Positions 1 through 7,555 of a stretch of DNA of 64,000 nucleotides are shown here, in pieces; the first letter of the stretch is position 1, and every line of letters begins with the position of its first letter. The DNA is from Janibacter indicus. Lineage in GTDB: Bacteria > Actinomycetota > Actinomycetes > Actinomycetales > Dermatophilaceae. A model generated the notes under the pieces. It saw only the letters and a list, made by a program, of their open reading frames with translations. It was not told the DNA's origin and searched no databases. The stretch covers positions 85,621 to 149,620 of the forward strand of contig NZ_FWXN01000012.1 in assembly GCF_900176385.1 (NCBI RefSeq), in the 5' to 3' direction. Made by a program: the position numbers and the translations under genes.

Positions 1-1
1 C

Positions 2-1069
2 CACGGGGTGCTGCGGCTGCGGGTCGCCCTCGACGGCGAGCGCATCATCTCCGCCGACCCGGTCGTCGGCTACATGCACCGCGGCGCCGAAAAGCTCTTC
101 GAGGTGCGCGACTACCGCCAGATCACCGTCCTGGCCAACCGGCACGACTGGCTCTCCGCCTTCGGCAACGAGCTCGGCGTCGTCCTCGGCGTCGAGGCGA
201 TGCTCGGCATGGAGGTCCCCGAGCGCGCGACGTGGACCCGGACCCTCCTCGCCGAGCTCAACCGCGTGCTCAACCACCTGATGTTCCTCGGCTCCTACCC
301 GCTCGAGCTCGGGGCGATGACCCCGATCTTCTACTCCTTCCGCGAGCGCGAGGAGATCCAGGCGGTCATGGAGGAGATCTCCGGCGGCCGGATGCACTTC
401 ATGTTCAACCGCGTCGGCGGCCTCAAGGAGGACCTGCCCGCCGGGTGGCTCGACCGCGTCACCGCCGCCGTCGCGGCGGTCCGCGCGCGCATGCCGCAGC
501 TCGAGGCGATGCTCGTCGGCAACGAGATCCTCGAGGCCCGCACCCGCGGGATCGGGGTGCTCCCCCCTTCGCTCGCCGAGGCCTACGGGGTCTCCGGGCC
601 GATCGCCCGGGCCAGCGGCGTCGACCTCGACCTGAGACGCGACGCCCCCTACCTCGCCTACGGCGAGCTCTTCGGCGGCGGCGGGCCCGGCCGGGTCGTC
701 ACGCGGACCGCCGGCGACTCGCTCGCCCGACTCGAGGTCCTGCTCGAGCAGACGCACGTCAGCCTCGACCTGGCCGACGCCTGCGTCGAGCGACTCCGGT
801 CCCTGCCGCGCGGCCCGATCAACCAGCGCCTGCCCAAGGTGCTCAAGGTGCCCGAGGGCGAGCGCTACACCGCCACCGAAAATCCGTTGGGCCTCAACGG
901 CTACCACCTCGTCTCCCGCGGGGAGAAGACGCCGTGGCGGCTCAAGCTGCGCTCGGCCTCCTTCAACAACGTCCAGGTGCTCGCCGAGTTGCTCCCGGGC
1001 TGCCTCGTCGCCGACATGGTCTCGGTGCTCGGCTCGATGTTCTTCGTCGTCGGCGACGTCGACAAGTAG
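2..1069 (+). CDS. nuoD: NADH-quinone oxidoreductase subunit D-like protein, 5' truncated by window edge
   Basis: This is the 3' part of a NuoD/49-kDa-type subunit of respiratory complex I or a related membrane hydrogenase-like complex. The first visible codons read HGVLR, the end of the HPSTHGVLR signature of the family, so the true start lies before base 1. The GTG at base 8 is not the start. Further family hallmarks are [40 protein letters not shown] and a C-terminal block ending in [11 protein letters not shown], equivalent to the usual IDPVMGGVDR end. About 355 residues are visible, against roughly 380-440 in full NuoD proteins. No other nuo gene is in the window on its 3' side, so whether it belongs to a complete complex cannot be judged here. 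Confidence 0.85.
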   Translation, partial: HGVLRLRVALDGERIISADPVVGYMHRGAEKLFEVRDYRQITVLANRHDWLSAFGNELGVVLGVEAMLGMEVPERATWTRTLLAELNRVLNHLMFLGSYPLELGAMTPIFYSFREREEIQAVMEEISGGRMHFMFNRVGGLKEDLPAGWLDRVTAAVAAVRARMPQLEAMLVGNEILEARTRGIGVLPPSLAEAYGVSGPIARASGVDLDLRRDAPYLAYGELFGGGGPGRVVTRTAGDSLARLEVLLEQTHVSLDLADACVERLRSLPRGPINQRLPKVLKVPEGERYTATENPLGLNGYHLVSRGEKTPWRLKLRSASFNNVQVLAELLPGCLVADMVSVLGSMFFVVGDVDK

Positions 1070-1151
1070 CCCCGCCGCGGGCGATGCGGCGCCGTCCGCG
1101 CCCGGAACGTGACCCCACCCACACCCCTCCCCACTCCGGTGGCACCCTTTG

Positions 1152-1165
1152 CTACCCGCGGGTAG
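1152..1165. promoter_or_regulatory. Perfect 14-bp palindrome upstream of the first surface-protein gene
   Basis: CTACCCGCGGGTAG is perfectly self-complementary and lies about 50 bases before the start at 1214. Its size and position fit the operator of a dimeric repressor (TetR or similar), but the regulator is not identifiable. A related TACCCACGGGTA core lies upstream of the SCP2 gene at 30222. The rest of the 1070-1213 gap shows nothing else clear. Confidence 0.35.
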
Positions 1166-1213
1166 GTTGCCGGGACGACCGCGCCCCCGGTCTCGGGGGC
1201 GTGACCACCGAAG

Positions 1214-2134
1214 ATGGGGAACTCCATGACCAACTTCACCACCCGCGCCTCCGCGGGCGCCGCCCTCGTCACCGGGCTCGGCCTGATGGGGGTCGCCACC
1301 GCGGCGCCCGCCTCGGCGGAGGTCACCGGCAGCCTCGAGTACACCTGCGAGGAGGTCGGGCAGAACATCCAGTTCACCGACCCGTGGACCGTCGACCTGA
1401 CCCTCGACGTGCCGGAGGCCGTCGAGCAGGGCGAGACGATCCCGGCCGGCGCCGTCACCGCGACCGTCACCCCCGGCGCCGACGCAACGGAGACGATGCA
1501 GGGCCTGGGCGTGACCTCCCTCGAGGGCACGGCCGAGACGACCTACACCTTCGGCGAAGGGGGGACCGCCCGCGACGTGGCCCTCACCGTCCCGAAGACG
1601 GACGTGCCCGCCACCGGCACCGTCTCGGTGGACGCCACCGGCGAGAGCACGGAGGAGACCGCCCCGGCCGAGGACGTCAACGTCCCGATCACGGCCGGCG
1701 ACTTCACCGCCCAGCTCGAGAACCAGGACGGCTTCATCTTCCAGATCGAGTGCACCGCTCCCGAGGACGCGACGGTCGGCACCGTCGCCGTCGGCGACGC
1801 GGAGCCGCCCGCCGAGGAGCCCGAGGAGCCGGCCGAGCCGGAGGAGCCGAGCGACCCGCCGGCCGAGCCGGAGGAGCCGAGCGACCCGCCGGCCGACGAC
1901 ACCGAGGAGCCGCCCGCCGACGACACCGGCTCCGGTGACGACGCCGGCGACGACGCGGGCGCCGGGTCCGGCGACGCCGGTGAGCCCGAGGTGCCCGGTG
2001 TGGTGCAGACCGACGGCGTCACCGCCGGGTCGGCACTGACGAGCCCCACGGCCATCGCTCTCGGCGGGCTCCTGCTCGCCGGTGCCGGCGCCTCGACCGT
2101 GGTCGTCGCGCGCCGCAAGGCCGCGCAGCACTGA
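1214..2134 (+). CDS. Secreted surface protein with acidic Pro-rich linker and C-terminal membrane anchor signal
   Basis: The 306-residue protein starts with a signal peptide (about residues 1-35, ending at PASAEV). A beta-rich globular domain follows to about residue 195 with two widely spaced cysteines (YTCEE and IECTAP); it resembles DUF6801-like secreted actinobacterial domains, with low certainty. Residues 196-255 are a Glu/Pro/Asp-rich linker containing a DNA-level direct repeat. The C-terminus has the motif PGVVQTDG (261-268), a hydrophobic helix (about 278-298) and the basic tail ARRKAAQH. This is the layout of a sortase substrate, but no LPXTG is present. The next gene is a paralogue with the same ending, and a sortase gene follows. 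The start is ATG at 1214; a short hairpin terminator follows the stop. Function beyond surface attachment is unknown. Confidence 0.75.
   Translation: MGNSMTNFTTRASAGAALVTGLGLMGVATAAPASAEVTGSLEYTCEEVGQNIQFTDPWTVDLTLDVPEAVEQGETIPAGAVTATVTPGADATETMQGLGVTSLEGTAETTYTFGEGGTARDVALTVPKTDVPATGTVSVDATGESTEETAPAEDVNVPITAGDFTAQLENQDGFIFQIECTAPEDATVGTVAVGDAEPPAEEPEEPAEPEEPSDPPAEPEEPSDPPADDTEEPPADDTGSGDDAGDDAGAGSGDAGEPEVPGVVQTDGVTAGSALTSPTAIALGGLLLAGAGASTVVVARRKAAQH
1832..1892 (+). repeat. Direct repeat within the linker of the first surface protein
   Basis: A unit of about 27-30 bases encoding AEPEEPSDPP is present twice in tandem. It lengthens the acidic Pro-rich stalk in frame and is a likely site of slippage between strains. 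Confidence 0.7.
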
Positions 2135-2157
2135 CCGCGCTCCACGCGTCTGACGCA

Positions 2158-2184
2158 GCGCCCCGGGGAGGCTCCCCGGGGCGC
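2158..2184 (+). terminator. Hairpin terminator after the first surface-protein gene
   Basis: A perfect 12-base stem (GCGCCCCGGGGA with TCCCCGGGGCGC) closes over a 3-base loop just after the stop at 2134. No long T-run follows, which is common in high-GC actinobacteria. Confidence 0.7.
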
Positions 2185-2364
2185 TTCGCCGTCGTCCGAG
2201 GACCTCGACTCCGCCCCTCGCGCCCGCCTTTCTGGCCGCCCCTGCCCTGTGACCGGTCGGTGATACGTGGCTGGGAAAGGGTTGTGAGGGCTCTCAGCGG
2301 CCGGTAAGTTTCGGCGGGAAGGTGCCTCGCACCGGGGGCATCACGACTAGGGGAGAGAACTCAC

Positions 2365-3771
2365 ATGGCCAAGCGCCTCACCGCCCGCCTGTCCGCGGGT
2401 GCCGCACTCGTCACGGGACTGGGGTTGGCCGGCATCGCCGTCAGCGTCCCGGCCAATGCCGACGTCACAGGGGAGCTCGCATACAGCTGCGCAGTCTCGG
2501 ACCTGGGGATCCAGTTCGAGGACCCGTGGAAGGTCGCCTTCACCCTCGGCGTCGACGAGACCTACGAGCAGGGAGCCGCTGTCACGGCGCCAAGCATCAC
2601 GGCCGAAGTTACCCCGGGTGCCGATGCGCACGAGCGCATGCGCAGCCTCAACATCAAGTCCCTGGAGGGCACCGCCGACGCCAAGTACGCCTTCGGCGAC
2701 ACCGAGCGCAACTCCACGTTGAGTGTCGCCAAGGTTGACGTGCCGACCACGGGTGACGTCACGGTCGTCGCCACCGGCGCAGGTGCTGACGAGGTCGCCC
2801 CCATGGAGGACACCGAGCTCGACATCACCGCCGGCGACTTCACCGCGGCGCTCACGACCGACACAGGCTTCGTCCTCAATCTCGCGTGCACCGCTCCCGC
2901 TGACGCAACCGTCGGCACGATCACCGTCGGCGACGCCACCTCCGAGCCCACCACCTCCGAGCCCACCACCTCCGAGCCGACGACCTCGGAGCCGACGACC
3001 TCGGAGCCGACGACCTCCGAGCCCACCACCTCGGAGCCGACGACCTCCGAGCCGACCACGACGTCCGAGCCGACCTCGACCTCCACCACGACGTCCGAGC
3101 CGACCTCGACGACCACGTCCGAGCCGACCTCGACGACCACGTCCGAGCCGTCCGCCACCTCCACGACGTCGGCGCCCTCGTCCACCTCGTCCTCCACGAC
3201 GGCGGCCCCCGAGGTCAACGACTGGTTCATCGAGCCCGACAGCCTCCCGATCACCGAGGACGGCAAGAGCTTCACGGTCGAGGGCACCGCTGACCAGGAC
3301 GGCGTGATCAGCGTCCTCCTGCTCGACGGCGACAAGAACGTCCTGCGCACCATCGAGTGGAATGTCTCCGAGGGGTCCAACACCCGCGACTTCCCCTTCG
3401 CCGAGGGCACTGACTACGTCCGCCTCGTCTCCGAGGACTGCATCGACGCCAACGGCAACGACGGCTCGGTCGCCGGCGGCTGCAATGTCGAGTACTACGC
3501 CCCGTGGGTCAACCCCGACGACAACGGCGGCTCCACCACGAGCCCCGGTGACGACAAGGGCGACGGCAAGGGCAACAACGACGGCAAGGGTGACGACAAC
3601 GGCTCAAAGGGTCCCGAGACCCCGGGCGTCGTCCAGACCGACGGCTTCCAGCGAGTCCAGGAGCCGGCCGGCACCAACAGCGCCGCGTTCCTCCTCGGTG
3701 GGGCCCTCCTCGCCGGCGCCGGCGCCGGCACGCTCGTCCTGGCGCGTCGCCGCCAGAGCGCCCAGCACTGA
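2365..3771 (+). CDS. Secreted Ser/Thr-rich surface protein, paralogue of the preceding gene
   Basis: The 468-residue protein begins with a signal peptide (about 1-33, ending VPANADV). The same cysteine-containing domain as in the upstream paralogue follows to about residue 190 (YSCAV and LACTAP). Next come a long SEPTT repeat stalk (about 192-285), a second domain of about 105 residues with a likely disulphide pair (SEDCI and GGCNV), an Asp/Gly/Lys-rich linker, and the C-terminal signal PGVVQTDG (420-427). A hydrophobic helix (about 441-461) and the tail ARRRQSAQH end the protein. The GGGGAGAG ribosome site just before ATG 2365 supports the start. Tandem position and shared ends show gene duplication followed by gain of the stalk and second domain. 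It is probably exposed on the cell wall; its ligand is unknown. Confidence 0.75.
   Translation: MAKRLTARLSAGAALVTGLGLAGIAVSVPANADVTGELAYSCAVSDLGIQFEDPWKVAFTLGVDETYEQGAAVTAPSITAEVTPGADAHERMRSLNIKSLEGTADAKYAFGDTERNSTLSVAKVDVPTTGDVTVVATGAGADEVAPMEDTELDITAGDFTAALTTDTGFVLNLACTAPADATVGTITVGDATSEPTTSEPTTSEPTTSEPTTSEPTTSEPTTSEPTTSEPTTTSEPTSTSTTTSEPTSTTTSEPTSTTTSEPSATSTTSAPSSTSSSTTAAPEVNDWFIEPDSLPITEDGKSFTVEGTADQDGVISVLLLDGDKNVLRTIEWNVSEGSNTRDFPFAEGTDYVRLVSEDCIDANGNDGSVAGGCNVEYYAPWVNPDDNGGSTTSPGDDKGDGKGNNDGKGDDNGSKGPETPGVVQTDGFQRVQEPAGTNSAAFLLGGALLAGAGAGTLVLARRRQSAQH
2940..3165 (+). repeat. 15-bp tandem repeats encoding the SEPTT stalk
   Basis: Roughly eight 15-base units of the type TCCGAGCCSACSACC occur in a row, followed by looser variants encoding TSTTTSEPT. 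The repeats stay in frame and differ mainly at third codon positions, which argues for selection on the protein as well as expansion by slippage. Confidence 0.85.
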
Positions 3772-3796
3772 GGCACCATCACTGACCTGAGTCAGT

Positions 3797-3857
3797 GACA
3801 GACGGCACGGGCCGTCGGGTCGGGATCCACTTCCCACCCGGCGGCCCGTACCGTTGT
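3797..3857 (+). terminator. Long imperfect hairpin between the surface-protein pair and the sortase gene
   Basis: The segment holds arms of the type ACGGCACGGGCCG and CGGCCCGTACCGT with an inner CGGGTCGGG/CCCACCCG pairing. It probably ends the transcript of the second surface gene; some read-through into the sortase remains possible. Confidence 0.5.
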
Positions 3858-3927
3858 CCCCAGGGGGAACTCCGTGTGCCCCCCGGACGTTGACCTCGAC
3901 AGCCGACACATGACATGGGAGGACCGT

Positions 3928-4719
3928 GTGACGACTCCGCCGACGCGACGACAGAAGTGGCGCGAACGCAAGCAGTACCGGCGCACGACGTGGCTCATCG
4001 CCGCCGCCGTGGCGCTCTTCATCGGGGGTGGCGCAGCCGCTGGTGCCTGGTGGACGCAACGCGACGACGATCCGTCCGCGCTGCCGGTCGGCACCTATGT
4101 CCCGCCGAGCGAGATCACCGAGCCCTCACGCCAGCCGGAGAGCTCGTCCTCGACGAGCCAGCGCTCGAGCTCCTCGTCCTCCTCGTCGAGCCCCTCCGCC
4201 GCAGCACAGCGCAGCGACGCCTCACCCTCGAGCGAGCAGGGCTCTGTGGAGGCGCCGGCCGGCAGCCCCACACGCGTGCAGGTTCGCTCCGGCGGTCGCG
4301 ACATCGTCGACGCCAGCCTCGAGGCGACGCTGCTCGACTCCGAAAAGGTGCTGGCTCCCCCCTTCGGCACCGCGGGCTGGTACGCCGAGCCGGGCTGGCC
4401 CAAACCGGGCTATCAGGGCGCGAGCATCCTCGTCGGCCACATCAACCACGGCAGCAACCCCGACGTCTTCTGGAACCTGCCCCGAGTCAAGATCGGCGAC
4501 GTCGTCACCGTCACCTACGGGTCGGGTCGGACCGTGAAGTTCAAGATCACCAAGTCGGAGCCCGCCTCGAAGAAGGGCGTGCCGCAGGACGACTCGATCT
4601 GGGACTGGGACAACCCCAACCCTGTGCTGCGCCTGATCACCTGTGACCCGGAGACCCCGATCAACCAGGGCCACTACGAGGGCAACTGGGTGGTGTGGGC
4701 CGACCAGATGGTCAGCTGA
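3928..4719 (+). CDS. Class F-like sortase, apparently lacking the catalytic arginine
   Basis: Sortases cleave a C-terminal signal of surface proteins and join them to the cell wall. This 263-residue protein has a basic N-terminus, a membrane helix (about residues 19-38), a long Ser-rich spacer and a sortase domain from about residue 115. The catalytic histidine is in LVGHINHG (His171) and the catalytic cysteine in LITCD (Cys239). In class E/F sortases an arginine about six residues after the cysteine completes the site; here that position is Ile245 within CDPETPINQGHYEGN, and no arginine lies between Cys239 and the C-terminus. The GTG at 3928 is preferred over upstream starts because GGGAGG lies 6 bases before it. 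It directly follows two putative substrates and overlaps the convergent DUF3180 gene by 8 bases. The fold assignment is fairly firm; the activity is uncertain. Confidence 0.75.
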   Translation: MTTPPTRRQKWRERKQYRRTTWLIAAAVALFIGGGAAAGAWWTQRDDDPSALPVGTYVPPSEITEPSRQPESSSSTSQRSSSSSSSSSPSAAAQRSDASPSSEQGSVEAPAGSPTRVQVRSGGRDIVDASLEATLLDSEKVLAPPFGTAGWYAEPGWPKPGYQGASILVGHINHGSNPDVFWNLPRVKIGDVVTVTYGSGRTVKFKITKSEPASKKGVPQDDSIWDWDNPNPVLRLITCDPETPINQGHYEGNWVVWADQMVS

Positions 4720-5185
4720 GCGAAGAGCCCTCCGACTCCTCGTCGTCATCGTCGTCGACGCGACACCACCACTGCACGACCATGCCGGCTGCGAGGAGGG
4801 CGATCGCCCCGAGGCCCGCCACCGACCAGGCCAGCGCGAGCTCACCGCGCCCCGCATAGCCGATGTCCGGTGCCAGGGCGAGGGCCTGACCGAGGTAGAG
4901 ACCGGCGACGACGGCGCCCGTGATGGCGCTGGCCTGGGCCAGCCGCAGGATCCGCTCGGCGACGATCGGGCCGACGTGGGCGCGACCGTGGCGCATCCGC
5001 CACATGCGGCGCCCCGTCACGACGACGACGGCGGCCATGCCGAGCAGCAGCACACCGGTGAACCACCCGACCCGCAGCGGGGAGTGGCCACCGGAGATCC
5101 ACCAGCGGCCGAAGCCCCAGCTGAGGACGCCGGCGACCGCGAGGACCCCCAGGACGGTCGGCAGGCGCAGTCCGCGATCGAGCAT
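4712..5185 (-). CDS. DUF3180 membrane protein
   Basis: A 157-residue integral membrane protein with four hydrophobic segments (about 9-25, 38-58, 83-103 and 115-137) and a very acidic C-terminus (DDDDDEESEGSS). Actinobacterial DUF3180 proteins are found directly after folK, as here; their function is unknown. Its ATG shares one base with the folBK stop (TGATG), indicating translational coupling at the end of the ftsH-folate operon. Confidence 0.75.
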   Translation of the reverse strand: MLDRGLRLPTVLGVLAVAGVLSWGFGRWWISGGHSPLRVGWFTGVLLLGMAAVVVVTGRRMWRMRHGRAHVGPIVAERILRLAQASAITGAVVAGLYLGQALALAPDIGYAGRGELALAWSVAGLGAIALLAAGMVVQWWCRVDDDDDEESEGSSLS

Positions 5186-6039
5186 CACAGGTCCTCGATG
5201 TCGTCGGTGTCGACCTCGGCGAGCAGGTCGGCGACCCGACGGGTCGCGCCGCCGACGCGCAGGACAGCCTCCGGGTCGACGCGCGACCACGGCTGCAGGA
5301 CGAAGCCCCGCTCGTGCGCGCGCGGGTGCGGCAGGGTCAGCTCGGGAGCATCGCTCACGACGTCGCTGCCGTCGCGGGGGTCGCCGTACTGCACGAGGTC
5401 GAGGTCGAGCGTGCGCGCGCCCCACCGGACCTCGCGGACCCGCCCGTGCCGGGCCTCGACGGCATGGAGTCGCGCGAGCAGCTTGCCCGGCGACAACGAC
5501 GTCGTGGCGACGAGCACGGAGTTGGTGTAGCGCGGCTGGTCCGGGCCCCCGACCGGCTCCGTCGTGACGAAGGGAGCCCGCCGCACCCCGTGCACGGCGT
5601 CGCCGAGGTCGTCGACGGCGGCCTGCAGGGTGCGGGCGGCGTCGCCGAGGTTGGCGCCCAGGGCGATGACGACCGGCACCTCGCGACGACGGTGGACGCT
5701 CACGCTGACGTCCCCGAAGGGCACTCCGACCGGCGCGGACGGCTTGTGGACGGTGACGTCGACGGCCCGCACGACCGGGCGTGCGAGCGCGTCACCGGCG
5801 ATCTGCTCGGCCAGGGACTCGATGAGGTCGAGCGAGGGACCCTCGATCCGGGCGACGACGTCGGCACCGACCTCGGCGTAGCTGACCGTGCGGTCGAGGT
5901 CATCACTGGCGCCGGCCGGCGCGAGGTCGAGGTGGAGCACGACGTCGACCACGAAGTCCTGCCCGTCGCGCTTCTCGTCAGGCAGGACGCCGTGGAAGCC
6001 GCGGGCGCGCACTCCGAGCAGGCTGATCCGGTCCCTCAC
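5185..6039 (-). CDS. folBK: Fused dihydroneopterin aldolase / HPPK (FolB-FolK)
   Basis: The 284-residue protein joins two consecutive steps of folate synthesis. Residues 1-118 are dihydroneopterin aldolase (start RISLLGVRARGFHGVLPDEK, active-site lysine region TVHKPSAP). Residues 122-284 are hydroxymethyl-dihydropterin pyrophosphokinase (VIALGANLGD, the RWGARTLDLDLVQYG metal/ATP site, and LTLPHPRAHERGFVL). In many actinobacteria these are separate adjacent genes, so this is a gene fusion with no linker beyond a few residues. The GTG start overlaps the folP stop as GTGA, which fixes the start and implies coupled translation. Confidence 0.93.
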   Translation of the reverse strand: MRDRISLLGVRARGFHGVLPDEKRDGQDFVVDVVLHLDLAPAGASDDLDRTVSYAEVGADVVARIEGPSLDLIESLAEQIAGDALARPVVRAVDVTVHKPSAPVGVPFGDVSVSVHRRREVPVVIALGANLGDAARTLQAAVDDLGDAVHGVRRAPFVTTEPVGGPDQPRYTNSVLVATTSLSPGKLLARLHAVEARHGRVREVRWGARTLDLDLVQYGDPRDGSDVVSDAPELTLPHPRAHERGFVLQPWSRVDPEAVLRVGGATRRVADLLAEVDTDDIEDL

Positions 6040-6980
6040 TGGTCGCTCCCTGAGGTGCGAGGCCGCCCGCGGCCGAGCCCATCCCCTTCGCTCCCTGAGG
6101 TGCGAGGCCGCCCGCGGCCGAGCCTCGAAGGGACCTCACCCAGAGCAGCCGCGACGTCGATCGCGTCGACCGTCGCGGTGACGTCGTGGACCCGCACGCA
6201 CCACACCCCGGCGCGGGCGGCACGGGCGCTCGTGGCGGCGGTGACGACGGCACGGGCGTCGAGGGGGCGTTCGTCGCCCTCGGCCCGCCCGACCTTGCCG
6301 AGGAATCCCTTGCGCGAGGTGCCGAGCAGCACCGGCAGCCCGAGGTCGACGACCCGCTCGAGCCCGGCGAGGAGCGCCCAGTTGTGCTCGGCCGTCTTGG
6401 CGAAGCCGATCCCGGGGTCGAGGACGAGCTGCCCGCGCTGCGCCCCCGCGGCGAGCAGCACGTCGACCCGCTCGAGGAGCTCGGCGCACACCTCGGCGAC
6501 GACGTCGTCGTAGTGCGCCCGCGTCTGCATGTCGTGGGCGTGCCCGCGCCAGTGCATGACGACGAAGGGAGCCCCGCTCTCGGCGACGAGGGCCGGCATC
6601 TGGGGGTCGGCCAGTCCGCCGCTCACGTCGTTGATGATCGCGCCACCGACGGCGAGGGCCTCCCGGGCCACCTCGGCACGCATCGTGTCGACGGAGACGA
6701 CGACACCCTCGGCGGCCAGGGCCTCGACGACCGGCACCACGCGGCGCAGCTCCTCGTCGAGGGAGGGGCGGGTCGCGCCGGGGCGGGTGGACTCACCACC
6801 GACGTCGACGACGAGCGCCCCCTCGGCGACGAGTGCCCGGGCGTGGGCCAGGGCCGCATCGGTCTCGATCCACCGGCCGCCGTCGCTGAAGGAGTCGGGC
6901 GTGACGTTGACGACGCCCATGACGACCGGGCCCGGCCGGTCAGCGGCCGCCGCGAGGTGCGCGAGGACCGGGTGGGTCAC
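6036..6980 (-). CDS. folP: Dihydropteroate synthase with repeat-derived C-terminal tail
   Basis: FolP joins the pterin pyrophosphate to p-aminobenzoate; it is the sulfonamide target. Signatures are [42 protein letters not shown] and GTSRKGFLG in the expected TIM-barrel order. The GTG start at 6980 overlaps the folE stop as GTGA; longer upstream extensions are not supported. The normal protein should end near ALGEVPSRL. The last about 30 residues contain [10 protein letters not shown] twice and are translated from two copies of an intergenic-type repeat (6047-6132), yet the frame still reaches the coupled folBK start. Confidence 0.93.
   Translation of the reverse strand: MTHPVLAHLAAAADRPGPVVMGVVNVTPDSFSDGGRWIETDAALAHARALVAEGALVVDVGGESTRPGATRPSLDEELRRVVPVVEALAAEGVVVSVDTMRAEVAREALAVGGAIINDVSGGLADPQMPALVAESGAPFVVMHWRGHAHDMQTRAHYDDVVAEVCAELLERVDVLLAAGAQRGQLVLDPGIGFAKTAEHNWALLAGLERVVDLGLPVLLGTSRKGFLGKVGRAEGDERPLDARAVVTAATSARAARAGVWCVRVHDVTATVDAIDVAAALGEVPSRLGRGRPRTSGSEGDGLGRGRPRTSGSDQ
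6047..6132. repeat. Two copies of an imperfect palindromic intergenic repeat inside the folP 3' end
   Basis: The element CTCCCTGAGGTGCGAGG-CCGCCCGCGG-CCGAGC occurs twice, separated by a few bases, and the second copy ends with CTCGAAGGGACC. It is an imperfect inverted repeat bounded by TCCCT and AGGGA. A related element lies at 34566-34621. Confidence 0.75.
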
Positions 6981-7552
6981 CGGGCGGCCCCGGTGAGCAG
7001 AGCCATCGCCTCGGCGCGGGTCGTCGCGTCGCGCAGCTGGCCGCGCACGGCGGAGGTGATGGTCGTCGCGCCGGGCTTGCGCACCCCACGCATCGACATG
7101 CACAGGTGCTCGGCCTCGACGACGACGATGACGCCACCGACGTCGAGGTGCTCGACGAGTGCGTCGGCGACCTGCGTGGTGAGTCGCTCCTGCACCTGGG
7201 GCCGCTTGGCGAAGAGGTCGACGAGACGCGCGATCTTCGACAGGCCGGTCACCTTGCCGCTGCTGCCGGGCAGGTAGCCCACGTGGGCGACGCCGTGGAA
7301 GGGCACGAGATGGTGCTCGCAGGTCGAGTACAGCGGGATGTCACGGACGATCACGAGCTCGCCGTGGTCGATGTCGAAGGTCGTCGCGAGCAGCTCGGCG
7401 GGGTCCACGTGCAGCCCGGAGAAGACCTCGGCGTAGGCGCGCGCCACCCGACCCGGGGTGTCGACGAGACCGTCGCGGTCGGGGTCCTCTCCCACCGCGA
7501 GCAGGATCTCGCGGACGGCTGCCTCGATGCGCGGCAGGTCGACGTCGGTCAT
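6977..7552 (-). CDS. folE: GTP cyclohydrolase I
   Basis: FolE converts GTP to 7,8-dihydroneopterin triphosphate, the first step of folate synthesis. The 191-residue length is typical. Zinc ligands appear as CEHH in [11 protein letters not shown] and the later cysteine in [12 protein letters not shown]; the pterin site motif GLSKIARLV and [12 protein letters not shown] are present. The gene starts 3 bases after the ftsH stop and overlaps folP by 4 bases, so it is the second gene of a tight operon. Confidence 0.95.
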   Translation of the reverse strand: MTDVDLPRIEAAVREILLAVGEDPDRDGLVDTPGRVARAYAEVFSGLHVDPAELLATTFDIDHGELVIVRDIPLYSTCEHHLVPFHGVAHVGYLPGSSGKVTGLSKIARLVDLFAKRPQVQERLTTQVADALVEHLDVGGVIVVVEAEHLCMSMRGVRKPGATTITSAVRGQLRDATTRAEAMALLTGAAR

Positions 7553-7555
7553 GGC

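Noticed and set aside
2940..3165. Glycosyl hydrolase or adhesin assignment from the SEPTT repeats
   Set aside because: Low-complexity repeats do not show a function; they only indicate a flexible, possibly glycosylated stalk.
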